Translations under genes and position numbers: made by a program
Part shown: positions 1 to 11,885 of the stretch, piece by piece
How positions within the stretch are numbered: the first letter of the stretch is position 1
Layout: every line of letters starts with the position of its first letter
From: Trifolium pratense
Lineage: Eukaryota > Streptophyta > Magnoliopsida > Fabales > Fabaceae
Direction: 5' to 3'
NCBI RefSeq assembly: GCF_020283565.1
Contig: NC_060059.1
Span: forward strand, 9,865,501-9,929,500
DNA length: 64,000 nucleotides
The notes under the pieces: model-generated
Told to the model about the DNA's origin: nothing
Database searches by the model: none
What the model saw: only the letters and a program-made list of their open reading frames with translations

Positions 1-135
1 CCGAAGGGAAGAAAGAACTTTCCTTTGTTCCTTCTGAGATGACCCAACAACTCAAATCACACTCAAAACTTGTTTCTCTATTTGGGTTTTGCTCAATTCT
101 TCTAACAAGCTGGACTTGAAATTTTCTTCATCATC
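1..135 (+). other. 5' leader of the coiled-coil protein gene
   Basis: The 135 bases before the ATG are CT- and TTC-rich in places (CTTCATCATC just before the start), as plant 5' UTRs often are. The true transcription start may lie outside the window. Confidence 0.4.
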
Positions 136-3100
136 ATGCAAACTCCCGTGCTGGATCCGCAAGATCAGAGGTTATTTCAACTACCCTTTTATTAAATTTT
201 CCATTTTTAACTGTTTCATGTATTTAATTTAATTGGGTTTTGCTTTTATTTATTTTTTATATAGTTTTATTGGTTACTCATATAGTTCAGTAATTAAACA
301 ATATATTGTGTTATGTTCCTCTTTGATGTTAATAATGATGTTTTTGTTCTGTGAGTGAATTTCCATATGTATTGATGTGAGGTTATTTATTTGTTTACTT
401 TTGAATTGTGAATCAATTGAATATGGTGTTGTCAAATAGCGGCTATAGCATAGAGGAATTTAAACAAATTATATTATTCTCTGGTATGCTATTTAGTACA
501 AAGTGTTGTCAAACTGCGGCGATAATGGCGCTATAGCGTAAAGGAATTTGAACAAAGTGTTGTTATTTGTGATCTGCAATTGATAACATTGGTTTTGACA
601 AATTCGTCGAAGTTAGTGATTGAACTCTTCGACTAATCAACTTAGTAGTTCAAGTCTTGATCTCAATTTACTGGACAGTGGAGACATGTGGTTCACATGT
701 CACGGTGTAGGTCCTTCGTCCATCCTAGTTTTATCGAAGTAAATTGATAAATGAATGGTAGTTATTTAAGATTTGTTTGTTACTAGGTTTGTTTGAATTG
801 GTATTAGATTTATTCTCTCTTTTTTTCTGTAGTAGATTTTCAATTGAGGTATATTAATTAGATGTGTGTGTGTGCCCTTTAGGGTTACTTCCAGCATCGA
901 GGATTCCACTGCAATGACTATTGAATTCCTGCGAGCAAGGTTGCTTTCTGAAAGGTCCATCTCAAGAAGTGCCAGACAGAGAACTGATGAACTGGAAAAA
1001 AGGGTATGCCAAGTTTACGATTGCTAGTTCATGGAATCAAAATTTTGTGATTTTTTTTAATATCTTTTTATAACTTCAATTTTTTCGGAAAATTTACCAG
1101 GTTTTGGAATTGGAGGAACAGCTTAGGACGGTAACCCTTCAGAGGAAGATGGCTGAGAAGGCTACTGCAGATGTTCTTGCCATTTTGGAGGATCGCGGGA
1201 TAAGTGATCTATCTGAAGAATTAGATTCAGGCTCAGACCTTGACATTCCTTGTGAATCTGGTGTTAGTAATGAGTCTTCAAATTCAAAGGAGGGTGAGGA
1301 GAGGTATACGAGCTCGAAAGGGAGACACAACGGATCAGATGAACCGTATGATTCTCATATGGATTCTACACCAGAATTCAGTACAAGTTTGTCTTGGAAA
1401 GGACGTCATGATTCTCCCCGTTCTCTTGAAAAATACAAGAGTTCTAATATGAGAAGGCAAAACAGTTTTTCACCTGTCAGTTCTTCTCCAAAGCATAACC
1501 AAGGAAAGTCATGTCGCAAGATAAGACATAGACAAAGCAGGTATGTGTCTAACATTTTTTCCTCTTATTTATTATGCGCAATTGGGTGTGTGAACTCATT
1601 TGTTTGACCTGTGAATCCAGGTAAAGTAGAATGCCAACATGATCTAGCTCCACTCTGAATACTTACTTAAGTGTATGATATCTTAGTTTGGTTTAACTTG
1701 TTATGGGGAGTTAATAATGGCAACAAATTTTTTTTTCACCTCTAGGTCGGGTTGACTACATGGATTAAATGACATCATAATATATTGTCATAAATTATGA
1801 CTAAAGACACACCATTTTATATACATTCCTAATTGGGTTTCTCACGTGTCTGCACCCTACATGCGCAAAATAAACTTGGTATCATGTTCCCCTCTCTAGT
1901 GTCCAACATTTTGTCCAATACAATATCAAGGTCATATAGCACAGTCTTTTGATTAAAAAAAAGTCTTTCGTAGAATGGAGGAGGATCTCGGTTCATATGA
2001 TTATCATTAATCTACATTTTTTTCAGTTTGAATGTTGAGATGATTTTAGTTTTAAAGGTGATTAGGCTTAGGGTCTTTGGAGCATGAGAGCATCAAGGTT
2101 ATACCCCTTTTTGTTTCTATCTATACAATAAAATCCGACTGAAATTTTCCGATATCCTCTCATACACATGGCAAGCTCCATGTTGTTTGAACCCATTTAT
2201 TCTGATATATGTCTACCATTTCTTTTGGTATGTTGATGGTTCTGTTTCATTTTATACCTTTAAGGTAGCGGGTCTTTCAGAAAACCATTGGTTCGATCAA
2301 AAATATGAAGCTGTATAAATATTAATAAGAATTAAGATCGTAATGGAGTGCGTTAGGTTTTTGTAGTCCAGTCCTTTCTGCTCTAACTTCAAAATATGCA
2401 TAACCCCCCAATGTAAACATTTATTTTTTGTTCTCTTTCTGATTTCTTATGAAGTCAATAATATATGGTTTGTGTTTTCTCAGGTCAGTGGGGGAGGAAT
2501 CCAAAGATAAGTCTGTCAATGGTAACTTTCAAGAAAATGAATTTGTTTTCTCTTCCGAAGGATATCCAAAATTATCAGTTGCTGGGTCTAACATTCCAAG
2601 AATAGAATCTAAAATTCCAGAAGAGAATGAATCAGAGGTGAACCTAGTTAACAAAAATCATCATGTAGATATATATGATAAAGAGGACATGGAAAAGGCA
2701 CTTGAACACCAAGCCCGACTTATTGACCGGTTTGAAGCAATGGAGAAGGCTCAAAGACAATGGGAAGAGAAATTTAGAGAGAATAACAGCAGCACAACAC
2801 CGGTATACTTCTCCTGGACTTATCATATTCCAAGTGCTCTTTCTTGAAACCTGTTGTTGTTTGGTTGTTGCATGTATGACATTGGTAGGAATGTTGAAAT
2901 ATGAATTTAGGCTTCATTTAGTTTGATGTTAACTTCCAAGAAGTCGCTCCTTTCATTAGACACAGCAAGCAAGAGTTATAGGTTTTATTGTTTCAATTTA
3001 GTAACAGATGTGCAACATTATCGTCAATTCGTCATATATGCTTTCTTAAGTCAATTGATTTTATTATTCATAGTAGGTTATCTATCTATGTAGCACCGAC

Positions 3101-4495
3101 ACTATATTGAAGATGTGTTTGGTTTCTAATGTGTATCGGTCTTCGGTACTGACACAACACCGACATATGTGTTTAACTTCAATCATTCCATTTTTTAAAA
3201 TTGTTTCCGGTGTTGATGTGTTAGTGTTGTGTTCGGTGTCTGTTTAGAATTCCTGAAGTCTCAAAAATTGATTTGTGTCGTAAACTTTCCAGGATTCATG
3301 TGATCCAGGCAATCACTCAGATATGACAGAGGATAAAGAGGAAAGCAAGGATCAGATCCTGTACTCTTCTAAGGCGGTCACATCAAATGCTCAAGAGGAT
3401 AAATCAGAGCGCGGAATTGTCAACTCATCTGAAGAAATATTAAAATCTGAGGCCAGAGACGTTATGCCAAAATCATATGACACAAGAGCTTACACCAACC
3501 ATAATAACACAACTTTGCGCACTTCCGATTTGCTTGGTCAAGAAAATTCCCATTCACCACTTAATGGAAACCAAAACGAAAGATCGGTAAATCGTCATTA
3601 TCAGTCTACTGAGACGAAACAAGATGATGCGCGTGGCCATGGTTACCCTGGTTCCAAGCCATCTTATTCCTTTCCTACTGATAGTCAGGGCGGTCTACAC
3701 CAAAATGATGCTTCAAGAAACAAAAGTGACCGCTATGCATTGGTTTCTCGCGAAAAATCTCATGAATTCAATGGGGTACTTGAATCACTTAAACAAGCTA
3801 AGATATCCCTACAACAGCAGCTCAATAGGTTGCCACTGGTAGAGAGCAGTAAAGCCATTACACCGTCTGCTATTGTCGCTAAAAGTGAGGGTAGATTTGA
3901 CATTCCTGTTGGATTTTCTGGTCTCTTCAGAGTACCAACAGATTTTACTGATGAAGCAACTTCTAGATTTGGTGTTCATGATTCAACTGGTGGATTTGGT
4001 GCAAACTTTTATCACAATAATAGAGGCATATCTAGAACTTATGACGGTCAATTTGTCACCAAGCCCTATTACGGAACAACGATGAGCTTATCTGCAAATG
4101 ATCAATCTCACGGGACCCGATACTTGGAAAATGGACCGGTATATGATTCTATAAAGCCTCCGTTTGATCCTTTTTCGAACGGAGGCCCACCCTACTCTGG
4201 TAAACAAATGTATCCCTCGTTTCCCATCAAGCCATCCTATCAAATGACATCGCCGCAGATGGAGTTTGGTGGTGAACTTTCAAGACCTTATCCCGTCAAT
4301 CCATCCTATCAACTTACATCGCCGCAGATGGAATTTGGTGGCGAACTTTCAAGACCTTATCCCATCAATCCATCCTATCAAATTACATCGCCGCAGATGG
4401 AATTTGGTGGCGAACTTTCAAGACCCTATTCAAGTAGAACAGCGGGGGTTCCTCTTGCTGATCGGTTCTCATTTAATGGCGACCATTTAAAATGA
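136..4495 (+). CDS. Uncharacterised plant coiled-coil protein, 5 exons
   Basis: Exons are 136-170, 883-1003, 1101-1540, 2484-2802 and 3293-4495. All junctions are GT-AG, the reading frame is kept throughout, and the product is 705 residues. The ATG at 136 is the first in the 5' leader and is joined by a split AGG codon to exon 2. Residues about 25-75, after the TIEFLRARLLSERS segment, are strongly helical with heptad-like leucines (DELEKRVLELEEQLR) and are probably a coiled coil. An acidic Ser-rich stretch follows. A second charged helix near residues 270-300 (EKALEHQARLIDRFEAMEKA) is followed by a long low-complexity tail. Near residues 618-684 a 23-residue unit is repeated three times. I recognise a plant-specific family of unknown function, with no catalytic motif, signal peptide or membrane segment. 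Exon structure is well supported; function is unknown. Confidence 0.85.
427..556 (+). repeat. Direct repeat inside intron 1 of the coiled-coil gene
   Basis: Two imperfect copies of a segment beginning TGTTGTCAAA and ending GGAATTTRAACAAA lie at about 427-468 and 503-555. The second copy contains an extra GC-rich piece (GGCGATAATGGCGCTATAGCG). This is probably a fragment of a dispersed repeat; no termini are visible. Confidence 0.45.
4232..4430 (+). repeat. 69-bp coding tandem repeat, 2.9 copies
   Basis: Units start at 4232, 4301 and 4370. Each encodes 23 residues beginning PSYQ and containing SPQMEFGGELSRPY. Units 2 and 3 are nearly identical and the third is truncated after the Pro-Tyr. The repeat keeps frame within exon 5. 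Confidence 0.93.
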
Positions 4496-5866
4496 ACCAT
4501 GTATATAATTCCATTAGTTTGCTAGCAGCTTCAACCATTGTGTTAATGCGATGGTGTTATTGTCATGTATCATGTATGTATCTTGCAGGTGATGCTATGT
4601 ATTGTAATCATATTGCGTGCCACATTCTGCGGCACTGAAAACTCTCTTTGTCATCTATCTAGTTCTATTTTTAATTCTTTTGTGAATTTGTGAAATGAAT
4701 TTATACTTAGGAACAAAAGCTATCTCATCAATATGTAATCCAAAAAGAGGAAGCTAAGTGAATGAATATAGTGATATCATATGCTACGCTACGCACCAAA
4801 GAGACTGTGTTTAACTATGGTATTGGTGTGAAGTATTTACCGATTTTGTCGACGACTAATCTCTGCAGGATACTTGACTCCTCCTAATCATATTTTTGCA
4901 TCCACAAATCTCGAACTTGAGACCTTATTTAACCAAGAATTGGTTACCAAATTGGGAGAGTATAAGGTTGAGAGATATACCATTGGAACACAATGTGACA
5001 TCAAATACCCACCTCTTGTGTGAAAAATACTTTTTTTTTTTATTGTTATGTTAAAAAAAAAGCTTTTTTTATTGACAATTTTTTTAATTTGTAACAAAAA
5101 TTGAGTTGTGTTATTAACCATTTTTTCGTTTTTGTTTTCACCACTGGTATCCGGCTCAGTGGACCGCCTAATTTGATTCGGGGTCAGTTTTGGTATCAAG
5201 TAGTTTCAGCTCCTTTTTGATGCAGTTGCGGGAATCAAACTGTGATTCTTCCTACCAAGTTCAACGTCTGTGTTCCTTTCTATCAAGTTCAGCATCAATT
5301 ACCACTGAATTAACTAACAATTTTAATTTATCTTTAAAACTATATTAAACGACAAAGGGTACAATAAATACAATAATAAATATATAAAAAATGAATTAAT
5401 TACTCTTCTTTTTTTTTTGTTGAATGAATTAATTACTCCTCTTATCACTAATTCACTATTATTACAAACAAAAATTCATTTTAGGTGTTCATTGAATTGA
5501 ATAATTAATATTTAATTAATACTACTATCAATTTTTACTTAACTATGGAGAATAGGATAAAAACCTTTTTGCATATGAACAAGTCATTATCAATCTTACC
5601 AACAACAAAAAATAGTCATATCATAGCTAGATTTTGTAGATCTCAAAAACCTTTATCATACACTCACACTCAAATCTAGGAGAAGCAATCTTTCTTTCTT
5701 CAACCCACCAACCATGTCTTCTAGGGTTTCAAATTCAATCCTCTTTCTCACTCTCATCACAAAATCACACCACTCTCAATTCCCACTCTCATAATAATAA
5801 AATCACCCTTCTTCTTTTTCTCAAAAACCCAATTCACCTTCTTTCTATTTAGGTTAATTCTTCACG
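4496..5866. other. Intergenic spacer with a dispersed repeat
   Basis: This holds the 3' UTR of the upstream gene, then AT-rich DNA. Around 5145-5330 is a segment (TATCAAGTAGTTTCAGCTC, then CAGTTGCGGGAATCAAACTG) that recurs in diverged form at about 27310-27450, so it is a dispersed repeat. About 5640-5866 is CT/TTC-rich and probably the 5' UTR of the RING gene. I see no other gene. Confidence 0.5.
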
Positions 5867-7643
5867 ATGATTTCATCTGGAATCAACTTGGTTATGACTA
5901 TAATTGGTTTTGCTGTTAGCACAATGTTCATTGTTTTTGTCTGCACAAGACTCATTTGTGCTCGAATTCACTTGAATGCTTCTAGAAGATCTTTTCTCAT
6001 TGCTTCTAGATCCAATCTCAGCTTGGTTGGTAAAAAAAAAATGTTTTTTTTTCTTTGTAAAATAGTTTATGCAATTGAAAAATGGTTTTTTTGGATTTAT
6101 GATTTGGGAATTTTTTTGCAGATGGAAAGGGGTTGTCAAGGTCTTGAACGCATTGATGTAGCTAAATTTCCAGTTAAGAAGTACAGTGACAAGTTTTTTG
6201 CTGCTGGAGAAAATTCTCAGTATGTATTAATTTCATTTCATATCCAATATATTTTGTGATGTTAATTTGTTTAGTTTACCCTAAATTTTTTGCATGATCA
6301 ATGAGCTGAAACAGTATGGATTAAGTAGTAAAACTTTATTGTTAATCACTATATAACACTTGCTTAGTGAAATAATATTATAATTATAATGCCGTTTCTT
6401 CCCAATTTGGTAGTTAAGCTAAAGAAAATGAAATTGTAGAGACAGTTACAGGAGTTTGTAATGAGATTTCAACTCAACAGAGTGTAGTTCTCTTTCTGTA
6501 CCTGCTTGCTCACGTGAATGTGCGTGTGTATGGATTGGATTGTTTTGCCATTTTTACCGGAGCTAATTACCCCCGACATTTTCTTTAATGAACTTCCAAT
6601 CCGTTTATAGTATAAATCTATTTTATTTTCTTTCTAGATATGCATACTCCCTTTGTAAGAACCTGTCATGCGTTGTGACACGAGCGGGCAGTGGGGGGAT
6701 GATATAGAAACTTATGCAAACCTCGTGGGAGGTCGGGCAATTAATGCTTGTTATAAGTATTTTTTGTATGTCTTTCTCCTAAATTAATAAAAGAAGAATT
6801 ATTCCAACCTTGATCATCATAGTGGTAATATGGCATATAGCTTGGGAAGTGGTCAAGCCCCATTGTTTCGTGTAATTCTTAAATCCCAGTTACAGGGATA
6901 AAATTTTGCAGAATTTTGAGGATCTGCACCTTCCGCATCTTCCAATGCCTAAAGGGCCTATTTCTCTAAAATGACAAGCCGGCTTTTGTCTAACCCCCTT
7001 TCTCTATTTATATAATTCGCATCTAACTGGCTAACTAACAAACTAACAATAGTGATTACTTATCGATACCTATCTAATATGAAAGTGCTTTGTAAGTAGT
7101 TTATGATGTCAGGAACGTAATTGTGGGTCGTGCATTAGGTATTGGATTATGCTCAAATAATTTTAGACATATACTTATTCAAATAATTACTTTGTGGTAC
7201 TCAACATTCAATTTTGTTGTACTTGCAGATGCACAGTCTGTCTCTCAGAGTACCAAGGTGAAGATACACTGCGTATCCTCCCTCATTGTGGACACTCCTT
7301 CCATATGGCCTGCATAGACTTATGGCTGCAGCAGAATGCCACTTGTCCTGTTTGTCGAATATCATTGCGTGAATTTTCAGAGAGAACGCGATCAATGCAA
7401 CCTGTATATAGCTCCTATTACGGGATGGAGTCCTTTGACACTCATCATTATCACTGTATCATGACCGATAATGGATTATTGACAAGAACCTCTGATAACC
7501 GTGGGGTTAACCCTATACAAGAGGATCACTTTCCATCTGAGGATGGTGGAGCAGTTGACATGGACAGCATCACCTCCTTAAGTCAGGGTGATTTCATTAA
7601 AGATGAAGAGAAGAAGCATGTCGAGAGCCCATCAAATTTATAG
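5867..7643 (+). CDS. RING-H2 finger protein, ATL type (E3 ubiquitin ligase)
   Basis: Likely exons are 5867-6025, 6122-6219 and 7229-7643, giving 223 residues. Residues about 8-28 form one hydrophobic membrane segment near the N-terminus, followed by a basic stretch ([12 protein letters not shown]). The RING-H2 domain spans residues 87-128: Cys87/Cys90, Cys106, His108, His111, Cys114, Cys125 and Cys128, with the conserved Pro and Trp (CIDLWL, TCPVC) expected for E2 binding. The tail is acidic and Ser-rich. Most ATL genes are intronless; this one is split, like a small intron-containing ATL subgroup. The first donor is uncertain: only a site at 6026 (GTTGGT) keeps frame, although a stronger-looking GGTAAA sits 4 bases downstream. 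The family transfers ubiquitin from E2 to substrates at membranes; the substrate cannot be told from sequence. Confidence 0.85.
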
Positions 7644-10037
7644 GTCTGATTGGTTCCTTTCAAATCACTAATTGCGTAAAGCTCATGTCCCAAAATTGGA
7701 ATGAAATGTATTAGCATGTTGAAAGATGGTTATTTTCTTTACTTTTATTTTACTGTAAATATAGCAAAGAATTTTTGCCCCCTCTCACGGGGCCACCCTT
7801 TGCTGTCTCCTCCTTTGGTCTGTTCTTGATCTTCAACAAAGCTAGGATTTGAAACTCTCTCCCCATCTCTCTCATTTTCCTTGCTGTAATTGTTGTTAAA
7901 GACTAGAACTAGAGTTAGTTGCGATACAGCTGTCTTTGTCCCTGCAGACCATTGTATTAATGCAATTCAGATTCACACATTGCCATTAATGTATCATGTC
8001 CTTTTGTCCACAATTTACTATCCTTTTATTGTGATACTGTACATGTGTTGTCCTAGCAAGTGTCTTGGTGATTATTTCCCTTCATTTTTCATTTATTTTT
8101 ATGTAATGTTTTTGAAGGAAACTTCAATGATTATATGGTTTCCATGGTTTGTTGTGAAAAGATTATATCATGTGCACCCTAGAATCCACTTGTTTGTTTG
8201 TGATCAGGAAATTGCAGGTACTAAAAGTATTAAAAAGGTTTAGATGGGGGGTAAAGTTAGTAAATAATGGTTTAGATGTCTTGCTTTACTTGGTAATAGA
8301 ATAGAAGAGTCAAAACCTTTAACAGGTTACATCACCTCCATTTTTCTCTTCAGCCAATTCTGTTGATTGTGGTAATTTTTTCACATTTTTATGCCTTTCT
8401 TTTGCTGTTGCTTTGTAATGTCTTTTTTACTTTCAATTTTCCCCTGACTTCCGTTCTGTAATGTCTGGTGTGTTGTATTTACAATACCGTTGTTGATTGC
8501 GAAAGCATATGCAAAACTCTGGGTTGCATTTCAAATAAGGTCACGCGTACGGAATTTCATCTATCTTTGCTTATAACGAGACTAAATCATCTTACCATTT
8601 TCGTCATTTTTCGTCATTTTTCCAATTTCTATCATCTCACCATTTTCACTCTCAGGAAAAAAAAATTATGCTTGCAGTAGGTAACGAGACTAAATCATAG
8701 TCAGAAATAACCATCTTACCATTTTCTTTGCTCCTATATGGATTTTTGTTGCTCCCTTTGAAATAGTATAGAACTACAGTAGATTCAGTTTAACTGCTGA
8801 GTGCTGAAGCAATGACTGTGAAATGTAGGCCAAAGCTTGGGAATAGAACTAAAGAGCTACTAGTATGACTATGCTTGGAAATGGAAAAATTGACTTAAAT
8901 GCTCAAGTCAAATGTATTTAGGAAAAGACTTGCCTTTTATTGTTTAGCTCAAATAAACATTGGTTTTTTTGGTCAATACTTTGGGATATAGTAGTAACTA
9001 GTTTTTTTGGTCATTGGTCAATACTTGAAAAATAAAATATGTTGTAGTGTCAAAACTGAACTTAATTTTGAGAGTCCAAATTGAGTCTGAAGTCTGACAA
9101 GCATGTGTCAGTACAATGTAGTAGTATTTGTTACTTACTACAGTCTGTCATTAATTATGACATACTGAGGTGAATTTGTAGATGTATAAATGGACTGAAC
9201 CTAGTAAGTTTGAGCTCAGATATGTGCAAAATGAAATAAAGGGTGGTACTGGTGGTGACAAGTGGAGAGAGGGGTTTGAGAAGATACAGTATTGTGTATA
9301 GGATTTATTGTACTGTATTACTGGTTTACTACAGGGATTAGATATTGATCTAATGGTGTTTAGTTAAAAAAAAAGTGATACACCACCTATATAATGGGCC
9401 ATATTAAAGAGTCTTTTATATAATATTCTTAGAAAGTACTGGTACATAATTAAGGATTTATTACATTTTCTGTTGTAAAATTCTTTTGAATTACTCCTTT
9501 TATATGTACAAGTGCATATGTACGTGCACATCACATTTCTGCAAAACATTTAACCTGTCAGTAAGAAACTTGTGATCCTGTCATATGATATGAATCAATT
9601 CAACTATTGCTATCTGCATGTCCTTGTTGATTCCTCATTATATTCTTCTGTGATGGCTGGAACTTACACATCCATATTCACCCCAAAGAGACCAATATAT
9701 ATGCACAAAAGACACTTTAGAACATACTCTTTCAATAAATTCTTATGAATCTTATAACAATTAGAAAGTACTAGATTCTTATGGTCCATTATTAAGGGGA
9801 AAAATCAGTCAAGAAAAGAGTTCCTTAATTAATTCGTTTATTTATAACTTATTTATAAAAGATACAATTATGACAGCTACAAAACAAATTTATATATGAA
9901 ACAAACAAGAGTACTGGTTAAGATCACAAATCAAAACACAGAAATTATTACATGATGTATATGTAAAAAAAAGATATAAAAACTTTGTAGAAATAAACCA
10001 GAAATAACCAACAAAAATTATACAACTACTACACAGT
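7644..10037. other. Spacer between the RING gene and P450, no gene seen
   Basis: The RING gene 3' UTR begins here. The rest is AT-rich. Around 8574 and 8682 a short segment (AACGAGACTAAATCAT) is repeated 108 bases apart. Open frames in this stretch have no recognisable domain. The part below 10037 is the 3' flank of the minus-strand P450. Confidence 0.4.
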
Positions 10038-11585
10038 TTATTCTCTTGGCTTGATAACTGCTCTTAAAGACTCTTTCATCACAACAGTAAATTCCAACTT
10101 TCCAGTGAAATCTATCTTCTTCCCTGGTGGATAAGCAGTCCATTCAAACTCCTGAACCATCCTAGCCAACATCAAACTAATATGCAGAGTACCAATAGCC
10201 AAACCAGGACATATCCTTCTACCAACACCAAAAGGCATCATTCTCACTCCTTTTACACCAGTTATATCAGCATCCTCACCTTTAGAAATGAACCTTTCAG
10301 GATCAAACTTTTCAGGGTTGGACCACAGTTTAGGGTCGTCACTTATGCCAGCTATATAAACCTCAACATTTGTTTCAGTTGGTATATCATATCCTCCTAA
10401 TGTGGTAGGTTCAGTCACAGAATGTGTTAGTACAAAATGTGTTGGAGGATGCTTCCTTAATAACTCTTTCACCACAGCTTGTAAATAAGGCATTTTCTCT
10501 ATATCTTTTTCATCCACTTTTTTATCTCCAACTGTCATATTAATTTCTTGATAAAGTTTTGTTTGAACTTCAGGATTGTCAATGAGTTGTGCTATCCCCC
10601 ATTCAACCGCAGTTGCTGTTGTATCTGTTCCTCCATTGAGAAACTCCGAGATAAGTGAAACCAATTCTTCATTAGAAGGTGATGATTTTTTACCTTCATG
10701 AACTTTGACATCAAAAAGTGTGTCTAAATATGAAAAAGTTATAGCTGTTTGATCTGATCCTGGATTTTGAATTGCTCTCCTTCTTTGTTCGATGAAAGGA
10801 ACTAGGAAGTCGATTTGTTCTTTGCGAACTTCTAAAGCTCGTTTTCTTTGTTTAGAGAAAAACATGCTTAGGATTGGTAGATAATCATCAATTCTTGGAT
10901 CTAAAACCATTAGAACATTTTTCATAACTTGATCTATTCTTTCAAGTTTTTCTTCATCCATTTCTAAACCAAAACACATAACAACCAGTATGGAAAAAGC
11001 AGCAAACCTTGCATCTCTAACAACCACAACAACATCATTATTCTTCTCTGCATTAACTTTAAGCCTATTGATGAATTTATCCATTGCATCTTCTCTAACA
11101 CTTTTAAACTCTTTGAGTCTAGTTGAGCTCAGCATGTTCTGTACCATGTTTCTTCTCAGTGATTTCCAAACAGGACCATAAAGTGCTGCATTCACAGTGA
11201 ACTTGTTAGCACTGAATATGTTCCTTGTTGGATTCTCAGGTGGTCTAGTTGCATAGATAGCACCCTTTTGAATCATAGCTTCATGAACAAGTTTTGCATC
11301 AGTGAGAATTATCATTGTCCTTGTTCCCATCTTGAGTGTGAAGATTGAACCATATTGTGCTTTCATTTCTTTCACATACTCAAAGAATTGTTTACCCGAA
11401 CGCGCAACTTGGAAAAGGTTGCCAACAATTGGCCATCCTGGTGGACCTGGTGGAAGGTTATGGCTTTTGGATTTGGTTTTTTGTGTGAGGAAGAAAATAA
11501 GGGCTGATAAGAGAAAGGCTAAGACAGTGAAGATGAGATGGTAGTGAGAAGAAAGAGAGGCACTGGATGAAAAAAGAGAAGTCAT
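10038..11585 (-). CDS. CYP77A: Cytochrome P450, CYP77A type
   Basis: An intronless 515-residue frame, the usual length for the family, with all class II plant P450 marks. There is an N-terminal membrane anchor (about residues 15-34), a proline hinge PPGPPGWP (45-52), an I-helix oxygen-binding motif GGTDTT (318-323), E374xxR377, PERF (429-432), and the heme loop FGVGRRICPG with heme-ligand Cys459. It would sit in the ER membrane and use NADPH-P450 reductase. Lack of introns and the overall sequence point to the CYP77A subfamily. Characterised members hydroxylate or epoxidise mid-chain positions of fatty acids for cutin and floral surface lipids; the substrate here is inferred from family only. 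It looks intact. It stands alone, with no neighbouring lipid gene in the window. Confidence 0.92.
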   Translation of the reverse strand: MTSLFSSSASLSSHYHLIFTVLAFLLSALIFFLTQKTKSKSHNLPPGPPGWPIVGNLFQVARSGKQFFEYVKEMKAQYGSIFTLKMGTRTMIILTDAKLVHEAMIQKGAIYATRPPENPTRNIFSANKFTVNAALYGPVWKSLRRNMVQNMLSSTRLKEFKSVREDAMDKFINRLKVNAEKNNDVVVVVRDARFAAFSILVVMCFGLEMDEEKLERIDQVMKNVLMVLDPRIDDYLPILSMFFSKQRKRALEVRKEQIDFLVPFIEQRRRAIQNPGSDQTAITFSYLDTLFDVKVHEGKKSSPSNEELVSLISEFLNGGTDTTATAVEWGIAQLIDNPEVQTKLYQEINMTVGDKKVDEKDIEKMPYLQAVVKELLRKHPPTHFVLTHSVTEPTTLGGYDIPTETNVEVYIAGISDDPKLWSNPEKFDPERFISKGEDADITGVKGVRMMPFGVGRRICPGLAIGTLHISLMLARMVQEFEWTAYPPGKKIDFTGKLEFTVVMKESLRAVIKPRE

Positions 11586-11793
11586 TATGGTTTGGAATGA
11601 GAGAGGTAAATTAAAGAAGAGATTGGCAGAGTTTATTATAAGAATGGAGGAGACATGATAGATGGTTATAAGAATGGAAGGTAGTGTGAAATTTTAGGTG
11701 GGTTTAATAAAAGCACTTTCAAGTTAGCCAGCATGATTGGTTGAACTTTGAAATGAGCACCTGTATGAGGGACCTGCATACCTTACGGATGCG

Positions 11794-11885
11794 GTACGGT
11801 GTTGCAGTTGTAGGAACCGTTGGATTTAGAGAATGAATTGTCTCTCTCTAAATCTAACAGTTTATATAGCTGCAATACCATGTAC
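11794..11885. repeat. Short inverted-repeat (hairpin/MITE-like) sequence
   Basis: The segment GTACGGTGTTGCAG near the left end pairs with CTGCAATACCATGTAC at the right end. GTTGGATTTAGAGA pairs with TCTCTAAATCTAAC in the middle, leaving a loop of about 8 bases. It lies about 200 bp upstream of the P450 start. No target duplication was identified. Confidence 0.6.
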
